From positions 1-13,652 of the forward strand of contig CAKUBN010000058.1 in NCBI GenBank assembly GCA_934643185.1: a stretch of 13,652 bases of DNA, read 5' to 3'. The stretch is from an uncultured Eubacteriales bacterium. Its GTDB lineage: Bacteria > Bacillota > Clostridia > Oscillospirales > Acutalibacteraceae. A model generated the notes under the pieces. It did no database searches and had not been told where the DNA came from. It saw nothing but the letters and a program-made list of their open reading frames with translations. A program made the translations under genes and the position numbers. Shown piece by piece: positions 1-6,022 of the stretch (within the stretch, counting starts at the first letter, position 1; each line of letters begins with the position of its first letter).

Positions 1-87
1 TTCAGTGTAAAGGCATATAGCTTTTCACGTTGGATTTGATCTTCAAAATAAATTTTCCAATATTGAAAAATAAAACTGTTCCTTGCG

Positions 88-116
88 TTGACAATTGCGA
101 GCAGGTCTGCTATAAT
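88..116 (+). promoter_or_regulatory. Consensus sigma-A promoter of the surface protein gene
   Basis: TTGACA at 88-93 and TATAAT at 111-116 are both exact consensus hexamers separated by the ideal 17 bp. The stretch upstream (1-87) is AT-rich and holds no gene I can recognise. It includes an imperfect AT palindrome around 53-72, just upstream of the -35. The predicted transcript start near 123 gives a leader of about 130 nt before the ATG at 256. A promoter this strong normally needs a repressor, which fits the inverted repeats just downstream. Confidence 0.9.
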
Positions 117-122
117 CCAATT

Positions 123-140
123 AGTTAGTCTATTCTAACT
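123..140. promoter_or_regulatory. Inverted repeat AGTTAG-N6-CTAACT at the transcript start
   Basis: AGTTAG (123-128) and CTAACT (135-140) form a perfect 6-bp inverted repeat with a 6-nt spacer, starting 6 nt after the -10 box. The half-site GTTAG/CTAAC is the same as in the palindrome at 162-173, and both sites are preceded by the same 8-mer TTAGTTAG. Sharing of half-sites suggests the same DNA-binding protein recognises both. The role as an operator is inference. Confidence 0.5.
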
Positions 141-161
141 TTATTTATTTCTCTTGGGTTA

Positions 162-173
162 GTTAGCGCTAAC
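162..173. promoter_or_regulatory. 12-bp palindrome GTTAGCGCTAAC, LacI-family-like operator
   Basis: GTTAGCGCTAAC is a perfect palindrome with a central CG inside AGCGCT. This is the layout typical of LacI/GalR-family operators, which are usually palindromes of 14-20 bp with central CG. It lies about 45 bp downstream of the -10 box, inside the untranslated leader, where a bound repressor could act as a roadblock or loop to the site at 123-140. The regulator itself is not encoded in this window, so identity and effector are unknown. Confidence 0.55.
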
Positions 174-240
174 AAGAAATGTACGGTATAAATGGGGATA
201 GTTTTGCCGCACAATGACCACAACACACAGAAAAAAACGG

Positions 241-249
241 AAAGGAAAG
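241..249 (+). promoter_or_regulatory. Ribosome binding site that fixes the start at 256
   Basis: AAAGGAAAG lies 6 nt before the ATG at 256. The earlier in-frame ATG at 214 has no purine-rich site at a workable distance. It would also add 14 mostly basic residues ahead of an otherwise normal signal peptide. The ATG at 256 is therefore preferred. Confidence 0.75.
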
Positions 250-255
250 AAATTT

Positions 256-2433
256 ATGCGCAAACGCATACTTAGTCTCTGCTTGGCCATGCTGATAACC
301 GCATCAGCTGCGCTGCCCGTATTAGCAGATGAACCCGTACAAACGGATGCACCACCCGTCACGCTCGAAGAAGCGGCCACCGAGGAGGAAGCATTCTCCA
401 CAGACGAGACTGTTTTGCCGATTGCAGCTGAATCTGCACAGGAAGAAGGGGAGAATGTGCCCGTTACGTATGCAGAAAACAGCACGCCCACAGCAGAAGA
501 AATTCAGGAAATTCTCAGCGGCTGCTCCGTTGAGCTCATCAAAGACGGTAATTTTACCGTGAACGACACCTCAGCTGGCATCAAGGTCAAGCTGCACAGC
601 AGCGTGCCGAGCTGCTACCTGACCGTATACGCTTATGCAAGCACCACTTCGTTTGACCCGGACAGCTCCGGCAATATTCGCCTTTGGAGCGGCCGTGTCA
701 CAGACGGCTATGAGAATACTGTCACGTTCCAAAACGCACTGAAATTCGGCTACAAGGTCATCGCCTGCCTGAACGTGCCGGTAGGGGAAGACTTCTACCG
801 CCCGGTCAATTCACGTCCGATTGACATTGTAGACGAGAGTGGCGAAACGTTCAAGGATTATGTCTATCCCGATGTGACGATTGACGAGACCGAACTCATC
901 GAAGGCGCGACCTCGCTGCACATCAGCCTTACCGGTGACGAGCGCCTTTTTGAGGCCGCAAAAAACGATCAGATCTCGATCACCTGCGCCGTCGGTCAGT
1001 ATCCCGCCGATGAGAGCTTCGATTTTGAGGGCGAAAATCAAATCTCGCTCGCTTCCAACATCAAAGCCACGGAAGCTTTTTCGGGCAAGGAGATCCAACT
1101 CGCCGAGCCGCTCAAAGCAGGCTACCGCGTGCGCGCTGTCGTATATTGGACGCAGAACACGTCTATTTTCCTGCCAAAGGGCAACGACTACGAGGCATCG
1201 TTCCACCGCCCGGATGACTCCGTACTCATCACACCGAAGGCTCAGACCGGAACACCGGCGGCCACCATTGAACCCATCAAGGCGGGAGACACGACCTTCA
1301 CGATCAACGTAACAGGCTCGATCCCCTCCGGCTCTATTTTACTCGTCAAAAAATATGATGCAGATACAACTGTGTTTACAACGACAACCGGCACGCCGCT
1401 CGGTGTGGTTTCAAGCATATCTGCACAGTCTTATGCCTTTACACCAACCCGGCCTGTCTCCGCCGGTGAAAAGGTCGTGGCTTTTGTGATGAACGCCGGT
1501 GAAGTGCTCGGCCAGTCCGAACCCGTCACCATCACGCGTGCCGTTCCGTTCACGGCAAAGCTCTCCGGCCTGCTCACCTCCGATACGACCGAAGCGGAGT
1601 TTGAGATTACCGCACTTGCGGGTGTCGACAACATCAATATCGTCGCACTGTGCAAAGTCAATGCCAGTGGCACAGCCGATACGTCAAACCCGATCGTACG
1701 CGCGTTCGGCCAGAAGCCCGGCACTGTGAAGCTCGCTGTGCCCGCAAATACGCTTTCCGTAGGCGACAAGGTCTGCTTAGTGCTCACATACATTGACGCT
1801 GGCGACGTACTGACTTGGCAGAGCAATACATTCACCGTTTCTGCACCTGTAAAGGAAGAAAGCATTACAGTTCACGAGTCTTCCTTCACGGTTGATTCCA
1901 CCTCCGCCACCATCACCGTAAAGGGCTACGATTCGTTTAAGGGTGGTTACATTTTCATCACGACCGGCAGCGCCTCTATCACCGATGCCGACAGCCGCAC
2001 GCAGATCGCCTCCGTAAAGTTTACGGGCGAGGGCACATACAACATTCCGTTCAATAGCTATGCCTCTTTAAAAGCAGGCAATACGATCCTTGCGCATCTG
2101 TATTACTATGATGTCGACAATGACCGCACATTCTATAAGTACGCCGAACCCGTGCCGATCATCGACACGCAGGCAGCAGACAGCATCACCATCCGTGAAA
2201 AGACCGTCAACACGGCATCTACGTCTCTTACCGTAGACGTGACCGGCTACGACGACTTCAAGGGCGGTTATCTGTTCCTCACGACCGGTAAAGCAGGCGA
2301 GACTGACGCTGACGACCGCCAGCAGATCGCGAGCGCGCGCTACACCGGCGCGGGTACATATACGCTGAACTTCAACTCCGCTTCTTTAAAAGCAGGCGAA
2401 ACGATTCAGCCGCACCTGTTATTACCTCAGTGA
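256..2433 (+). CDS. Large modular cell-surface protein, N-terminal part (frameshifted)
   Basis: This frame encodes 725 residues. It begins with a Sec signal peptide: MRKR, a hydrophobic core, and likely cleavage after VLA or LAD near residue 24. An acidic Thr/Glu-rich linker follows, then about six tandem beta-rich modules of roughly 100 residues. Each has a pattern of an ITV-like strand, a Ser/Thr turn, hydrophobic strands and a conserved L-K-A-G-x-x-I/V motif before the last strands. Modules five and six (1864 onward and 2185 onward) are close copies sharing the motifs FKGGY, TTG and SLKAG. The frame ends at TGA 2431-2433 in the middle of module six, whose missing strands continue in another frame from 2420. 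The gene is thus the front part of a protein of about 1600 residues that also includes the frame ending at 5059. Likely role is cell-surface adhesion or ligand binding; the modules match no family I can name with certainty. If the frameshift is real, the product would be secreted without an anchor. Confidence 0.85.
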   Translation: MRKRILSLCLAMLITASAALPVLADEPVQTDAPPVTLEEAATEEEAFSTDETVLPIAAESAQEEGENVPVTYAENSTPTAEEIQEILSGCSVELIKDGNFTVNDTSAGIKVKLHSSVPSCYLTVYAYASTTSFDPDSSGNIRLWSGRVTDGYENTVTFQNALKFGYKVIACLNVPVGEDFYRPVNSRPIDIVDESGETFKDYVYPDVTIDETELIEGATSLHISLTGDERLFEAAKNDQISITCAVGQYPADESFDFEGENQISLASNIKATEAFSGKEIQLAEPLKAGYRVRAVVYWTQNTSIFLPKGNDYEASFHRPDDSVLITPKAQTGTPAATIEPIKAGDTTFTINVTGSIPSGSILLVKKYDADTTVFTTTTGTPLGVVSSISAQSYAFTPTRPVSAGEKVVAFVMNAGEVLGQSEPVTITRAVPFTAKLSGLLTSDTTEAEFEITALAGVDNINIVALCKVNASGTADTSNPIVRAFGQKPGTVKLAVPANTLSVGDKVCLVLTYIDAGDVLTWQSNTFTVSAPVKEESITVHESSFTVDSTSATITVKGYDSFKGGYIFITTGSASITDADSRTQIASVKFTGEGTYNIPFNSYASLKAGNTILAHLYYYDVDNDRTFYKYAEPVPIIDTQAADSITIREKTVNTASTSLTVDVTGYDDFKGGYLFLTTGKAGETDADDRQQIASARYTGAGTYTLNFNSASLKAGETIQPHLLLPQ

Positions 2434-2480
2434 CGACGACAAGACCCATTACGCTTACGGCAGCGAGCTTTTGATCGAAT
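1864..2480 (+). repeat. Two adjacent homologous modules with a period near 321 bp
   Basis: The module starting at 1864 (ITVHES) and the one at 2185 (ITIREK) are offset by 321 nt, or 107 residues. They share roughly half of their residues, including GYD-FKGGY, TTG, TDAD, QIAS, FNS and ASLKAG. DNA is also alike, for example TTTAAAAGCAGGC in both. This points to an internal tandem duplication. The alignment is also what proves the frameshift: the second copy only matches the first to its end if one base is dropped near 2419-2420. Confidence 0.8.
2417..2433 (+). other. One-base frameshift that splits the surface protein gene
   Basis: In frame, the sequence reads H-L-L-L-P-Q-stop. Removing one T of the TT at 2419-2420 gives H-L-Y-Y-L-S-D-D-D-K, which matches H-L-Y-Y-Y-D-V-D-N-D in the preceding module. 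The downstream frame is open from 2420 through 5059 with uninterrupted module sequence. There is no homopolymer tract and no obvious recoding signal, so a sequencing or assembly error or a strain-specific mutation is more likely than phase variation or programmed shifting. Confidence 0.85.
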
Positions 2481-5059
2481 CCGCAGGCGGCGTCACGGTC
2501 GAACCGAAGGCGGAGATCGTCACCTCCAACATCACAGCAGACCGAAAAGACATTTGGGTCTCCGTACAGTACGACGAAAGCCTTACTGGCACGCTGAAAA
2601 TTTACAGCTACGCGGGCAATGACTACAAAGAGAAAGAACCAATCTACGCTGGCGCAATTTCGTCCTCCGAAAACAGCCAGAAGGTCACCTTCACCGGCGC
2701 GCTTACGGCAGGCGAAAAGCTCGTCGCCGAGCTGACGCTTTCGGACAGCACCGTCGTTTTGAGCAAGCCCGTCACCGTACAGGCCGTGCCGGAAAAGACA
2801 AAACCGCTCGTTTCCATTCTTGACAAAGAGATCACCGTAGGCGACACGAAAATGACCTCTTACATGCAGTTTGATTCCGGCGTCAGCAACGCAAGCTACG
2901 TGCTGTACCAGTTCACCACCGACACGCTCGATACCGATACCGCCGAGGTCATTTCCTCCGGCAAGCTGTGGCGCAGCGGCACCACAACGCTCTCCATGGG
3001 TATGGGCAAGATCAAGGTCGGCGCAAATCTTCAGATCGTTTTGACAGCCGATGATGAAAAAGCGTATTCGCGCATCATCACCGTTGCACCCGCACCGGAC
3101 TGGGGCACGCCGTACTCCGCGTTTGACGTGTCCGCTGTAAAAGCAGACGCCAAAACGATTGAACTCACCGTCGATTATTCAGACGAATACCTCACGCTCG
3201 GCGATGATTTCTACTGCGACGTTTCCATCTATCAGTTTTCCGCCGCGTACACCGACGACGAATTTGAGGATAACGAGCTGTGGGAGAACCCCAACCGTGT
3301 CCAGCGTGTCGCGCAAGCCAACTCCACGCTCGGCGACGCAACAAAGGGCAAGCTGACAATCCCGGTGCGCGAAGGCGCTGTACTGAATCCGGGCGACCGC
3401 CTGATCATCAAGCTTCGCCTGCCGCATACCGAGTGGGAGGGAGAAGAAGTCGATTACGTTTCCGCATCCGTCCCGGTCATCGGCGCAGATGAAGAGATCC
3501 CGGCGTACAAAGTCGTGCTGTATAACCTTGGGGAAGATACCTCCCGCGGCACGCGCCTGCGCGGTATTTTAGAAAAGCTCGGCATCCCGGCAGAAACCGT
3601 GACGACCGAAAGCCTGAACGAATCCGTCGGTTATCTCGCAGGCCTCGAGGGCTATGATGCCGCCGCAGAGCCGTATACCGGCGCGGGCAGCGACAGTGAA
3701 TTTATGCTTATCTGCAATTTGCCGGAATCTCTGCTGGACCGTTTCCTGGACGAAATGACTGCAGAGGGCCTGCGCATCGACCACAAGGCCGTTGTGACCG
3801 CCTATAACCGCGACGCAGAGCTGCACGAGCTCATTGACGACATTGCAAACGAACACGACGTGTTCACAACGCTTATCAAGCTGAATGACCTTGTTAAGCA
3901 GGCCGAGGCGCTTTCCGAAAGCACATATGGTACGTCCGAATATTGGCAGGCGCTCCAGACGGAGATCAATGCTTCCAACGTGCTGCTGCGCTCCGAAGAG
4001 CCGAGCTACGAGGACCTCGCATCCGCCTATGATAGTCTGAAAAGCGCTTACTTAAATGTCACCGGCATGCAGGAGATGCAGGGCACCGCCGTGCTGACCT
4101 ACACCGATAACGGCGACGGTACATACAACATCACTGCAAATGTTAAAAACGGCGCCGAAAACGCCGTGTACCAATATAAGTGGAACAGCGGCGAGACCGC
4201 ACAGACGCTCACAAATGTGCCGAAGGACAAGCTCATCACGCGCATCGTGACGGTTTCCGCTGAAAACACCTTAGGCACGCTTACGGCGCAGCTTGCCGTA
4301 CCCGAGAAACCGGAACTTACCGTTTCCGCCGAAGCAGAGTCCGTGACGGTCTCCTGGAACGCCGCAGAAGCTGCCGATAACCGCCCGCTGACGGAAAGCT
4401 ACACCGTTACGATCGCCCCGGCAAACAACACCCGTGCGGCAGCGCAGACCGTGACCGTCTCCGGCGATGCGACATCTGTAAAGCTTGAGGGCCTTACGTC
4501 CGAGACTGCGTATACCGTTACGGTGTCCGCAGAAAGCGTTGTCGGCCGCAGTGATTTGGCTTCTATTGAAGCGCTGACTGCGAAGAAGGAAGAGCCGAAG
4601 GATCCGGAAAAGCCGACCGACCCCGAAAAGCCGTCTCAGCCGGAAGAACCCGGTAAACCCTCCGAGCCTGAAAAGCCCTCTCAGCCGAGCGAACCGACAG
4701 AACCAAGTGAACCCACTACACCGGAAGAACCCGGTAAACCCTCCGAGCCTGAAAAGCCCTCTCAGCCGAGCGAACCGACAGAACCAAGTGAACCCACTAC
4801 ACCGGAAGAACCGGATAAACCTTCCGAGCCGGAAATTCCGGCAAAGCCCGAGGAGCCGTCCACGCCGACAGAGCCCACAAAGCCGGATACACCGAAAACT
4901 GAGCCGACTGCGACAACTCCGAACAACAACGGTGCAAGCTCGAATGCACCGAAAACCGGCAGCACAAGCGATATTCTCGGTTGGAGCACGCTGTTCCTGA
5001 TGAGCGGCTCCGCCGTCCTCTCCATGATCGCGTATAAAAAACGCACCGCACGCAAATAA
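2420..5059 (+). CDS. Sortase-anchored surface protein, C-terminal part
   Basis: This is the continuation of the frame starting at 256. The first start codon in this frame is a TTG at 2471, with no ribosome binding site or signal peptide, so it is not an independent gene. In order it holds the end of module six; three further beta-rich modules (about 2500-3480); a DUF3783-like domain (about 3505-3860, with VLYNLG, GYLAGLEGY, FMLICNLP and LDRFLDEM); a helical FIVAR-like segment (about 3875-4060); another beta-rich stretch; a fibronectin III domain (about 4304-4590, SVTVSWNAAE ... LTSETAYTVTVSA); and a Pro/Glu/Lys stalk (about 4590-4940). It ends with a sorting signal: APKTG at 4946-4960, a hydrophobic span and the basic tail YKKRTARK. 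APKTG is an LPxTG-like variant, so covalent attachment to peptidoglycan by a class-specific sortase is expected. No sortase gene is in the window. A rho-independent terminator follows 24 nt after the stop. Confidence 0.85.
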   Translation, partial: YYLSDDDKTHYAYGSELLIESAGGVTVEPKAEIVTSNITADRKDIWVSVQYDESLTGTLKIYSYAGNDYKEKEPIYAGAISSSENSQKVTFTGALTAGEKLVAELTLSDSTVVLSKPVTVQAVPEKTKPLVSILDKEITVGDTKMTSYMQFDSGVSNASYVLYQFTTDTLDTDTAEVISSGKLWRSGTTTLSMGMGKIKVGANLQIVLTADDEKAYSRIITVAPAPDWGTPYSAFDVSAVKADAKTIELTVDYSDEYLTLGDDFYCDVSIYQFSAAYTDDEFEDNELWENPNRVQRVAQANSTLGDATKGKLTIPVREGAVLNPGDRLIIKLRLPHTEWEGEEVDYVSASVPVIGADEEIPAYKVVLYNLGEDTSRGTRLRGILEKLGIPAETVTTESLNESVGYLAGLEGYDAAAEPYTGAGSDSEFMLICNLPESLLDRFLDEMTAEGLRIDHKAVVTAYNRDAELHELIDDIANEHDVFTTLIKLNDLVKQAEALSESTYGTSEYWQALQTEINASNVLLRSEEPSYEDLASAYDSLKSAYLNVTGMQEMQGTAVLTYTDNGDGTYNITANVKNGAENAVYQYKWNSGETAQTLTNVPKDKLITRIVTVSAENTLGTLTAQLAVPEKPELTVSAEAESVTVSWNAAEAADNRPLTESYTVTIAPANNTRAAAQTVTVSGDATSVKLEGLTSETAYTVTVSAESVVGRSDLASIEALTAKKEEPKDPEKPTDPEKPSQPEEPGKPSEPEKPSQPSEPTEPSEPTTPEEPGKPSEPEKPSQPSEPTEPSEPTTPEEPDKPSEPEIPAKPEEPSTPTEPTKPDTPKTEPTATTPNNNGASSNAPKTGSTSDILGWSTLFLMSGSAVLSMIAYKKRTARK
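4640..4801 (+). repeat. Exact 81-bp tandem duplication in the Pro-rich stalk
   Basis: Positions 4640-4720 and 4721-4801 are identical base for base. Each encodes 27 residues beginning PEEPGKPSEPEKP and ending EPSEPTT. A third, diverged partial copy starts at 4802 (PEEPDKPSEPE). An exact copy of this length indicates recent slippage or unequal crossing over, and repeat number probably varies between strains. The encoded stalk would carry the ligand-binding modules away from the wall. Confidence 0.95.
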
Positions 5060-5083
5060 GTCATAACACACCCACATAAAACG

Positions 5084-5120
5084 GCAAGCCGACTGCTTTC
5101 ACACAGCCGGCTTGCTTTTT
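5084..5120. terminator. Rho-independent terminator shared by convergent genes
   Basis: GCAAGCCG (5084-5091) pairs with CGGCTTGC (5108-5115), followed by TTTTT at 5116-5120. On the minus strand the same stem is followed by a shorter TTTT run (from 5080), so it may also stop the small minus-strand gene that ends at 5140. Confidence 0.85.
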
Positions 5121-5139
5121 ATATTATGCGATCGACCGA

Positions 5140-5286
5140 TCAGCAGCCACAGCCGCCGCAGCCGTTGTTGCAGCCACCACAGTTGTTGCAGCCACAATCG
5201 TTACCGCAGCCACAACCGCCGCAGCACAGGAGGATCAGGATGATAATAATGATCCAGGAGCAGCCTCCGCCAAAACCGTTACACAT
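5140..5286 (-). CDS. 48-residue Cys/Gly-rich membrane miniprotein
   Basis: The frame runs from ATG (complement of 5284-5286) to TGA (complement of 5140-5142). It encodes MCNGFGGGCSW, then a hydrophobic span of about nine residues (IIIIILILL), then CC and a tail made almost only of Cys, Gly and Asn. I count 13 Cys and 15 Gly in 48 residues. AAAGGAGG sits 9 nt upstream of the start, a near-perfect Shine-Dalgarno, which strongly supports translation. Layout resembles tiny Gly-rich or Cys-rich membrane proteins seen in spore formers and other Clostridia, but I cannot assign a family. Possible roles are metal binding, a disulfide-linked envelope or spore-coat component, or a Cys-rich signalling or toxin-like peptide; none is shown. 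The gene converges with the surface protein gene and diverges from ctsR. The proline/glutamine-rich plus-strand frame over the same DNA is its antisense shadow. Confidence 0.75.
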   Translation of the reverse strand: MCNGFGGGCSWIIIIILILLCCGGCGCGNDCGCNNCGGCNNGCGGCGC

Positions 5287-5295
5287 TGTTGAACG

Positions 5296-5303
5296 CCTCC
5301 TTT
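5296..5303 (-). promoter_or_regulatory. Strong ribosome binding site of the Cys/Gly-rich miniprotein
   Basis: The minus strand reads AAAGGAGG, 9 nt before the ATG at 5286. It is the best match to anti-Shine-Dalgarno in the window and decides that this short frame is a real gene. Confidence 0.8.
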
Positions 5304-5315
5304 CGTTTACAGTAC

Positions 5316-5344
5316 AGAATATGAAAGTGGGGGAAATGTGTGAC
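5316..5344 (-). promoter_or_regulatory. Possible sporulation-type promoter of the miniprotein
   Basis: The minus strand has CATATTCT at 5323-5316, resembling the sigma-E -10 (CATACAAT-like). GTCACACA lies 13 nt upstream as a weak -35. The inferred start would leave a leader of about 20 nt before the ATG at 5286. No convincing sigma-A promoter was seen at this distance. The match is partial and this is a tentative call. Confidence 0.2.
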
Positions 5345-5463
5345 GGTCAAAACAAAACTTCAAAATATTTTTAAAAGCAGGCGTTTCCGTTAGCATTTTA
5401 ATGAAATAAGTTGAATTTAAAAGATAATTTAATATAATCTCTGAAAATCGCTTAAAATTACAC

Positions 5464-5491
5464 TTGACAATATACGTGTTTTGCTTATAAT
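5464..5491 (+). promoter_or_regulatory. Consensus sigma-A promoter of the ctsR operon
   Basis: TTGACA at 5464-5469 and TATAAT at 5486-5491 are exact hexamers with a 16-bp spacer. The operator at 5495-5511 begins 3 nt after the -10 box and covers the expected transcript start, so CtsR binding would block initiation. Confidence 0.93.
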
Positions 5492-5494
5492 TAA

Positions 5495-5511
5495 AGTCAA
5501 AGAAAGTCAAA
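5495..5511 (+). promoter_or_regulatory. CtsR operator, direct heptad repeat
   Basis: AGTCAAA-GAA-AGTCAAA matches the established CtsR recognition sequence, a tandem heptad (A/G)GTCAAA spaced by three bases, without a mismatch. It is placed between the -10 box and the ribosome binding site of ctsR itself, which indicates autoregulation: repression at normal temperature and release on heat or proteotoxic stress. No CIRCE (HrcA) element is seen here. Confidence 0.95.
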
Positions 5512-5540
5512 GACAAAGAAAGAACAAGAGGCGATCAGAA

Positions 5541-5993
5541 ATGCGAATCAGCGACAGCGTTGCGAATTACATCCTGCAAATGCTGAATGAAGAAAACGGC
5601 ATCGCAGAGATCCAGCGTAATGAGCTTGCAAATGCGCTGGGCTGTGTACCAAGCCAGATCAACTACGTCATCACGTCCCGGTTCACACCGGAACAGGGAT
5701 ATATCGTAGAGAGCAGGCGAGGCGGCGGCGGTTACATTCGCATCATTCGTCGGAACATGACGAAATCCGATCTCATTATGCACATCGTCAATTCCATCGG
5801 GCCAAAGCTGGACGCAGCTTCCATGCGCGCCATGCTGCGGAACCTTGTGGAAACGGGCGTCGCGTCCGAATCCGACGCGCACCTGATGATGGCGGGGCTT
5901 TCGGATTCGGCACTCGCTCCGGCGCCAAAAGAAATCCGAGATCAACTGCGGGCATCGATTTTTAAAAACATGCTGCTCGTATTAAATGTATAA
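5541..5993 (+). CDS. ctsR: CtsR, repressor of class III heat-shock genes
   Basis: The protein has 150 residues, the normal CtsR length. It is a dimeric winged helix-turn-helix repressor of the clp genes. The N-terminal DNA-binding domain includes CVPSQINYVI as the recognition helix region and the wing SRRGGGGYIRI. The glycine-rich loop (residues 61-64) is the known heat-sensing element, and the preceding Arg is a known McsB phosphorylation target in relatives. The C-terminal part (from about residue 75) is the helical dimerisation domain, bound by McsB. The start at 5541 has AAGAGG 9 nt upstream; reading further upstream would run into the operator. It is the first gene of the operon, under its own operator, with 29 nt before mcsA. 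Confidence 0.97.
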   Translation: MRISDSVANYILQMLNEENGIAEIQRNELANALGCVPSQINYVITSRFTPEQGYIVESRRGGGGYIRIIRRNMTKSDLIMHIVNSIGPKLDAASMRAMLRNLVETGVASESDAHLMMAGLSDSALAPAPKEIRDQLRASIFKNMLLVLNV

Positions 5994-6022
5994 GAAGCCA
6001 TTTTGAAAGGACGGGATGACTT

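Noticed and set aside
214..255. Upstream ATG at 214 as start of the surface protein
   Set aside because: No ribosome binding site, and it would put a long basic stretch ahead of a normal signal peptide; ATG 256 has a good site.
2417..2433. Programmed +1 frameshift
   Set aside because: No rare-codon or stop-codon slippery site at the shift point, no internal Shine-Dalgarno and no downstream structure that I can see.
4640..4830. CRISPR-like direct repeats
   Set aside because: The copies abut without spacers, keep a reading frame and encode a Pro-rich stalk.
4271..5077. 268-codon minus-strand frame opposite the Pro-rich stalk
   Set aside because: Its Phe/Arg/Cys/Gly repeats are simply the complement of the Pro/Glu/Lys repeat codons.
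5345..5361. Second CtsR box starting with GGTCAAA
   Set aside because: Only the first heptad is present; the second at the required spacing does not match.
5126..5374. Pro/Gln-rich plus-strand frame
   Set aside because: Low-complexity antisense of the Cys/Gly-rich miniprotein, without a ribosome binding site.
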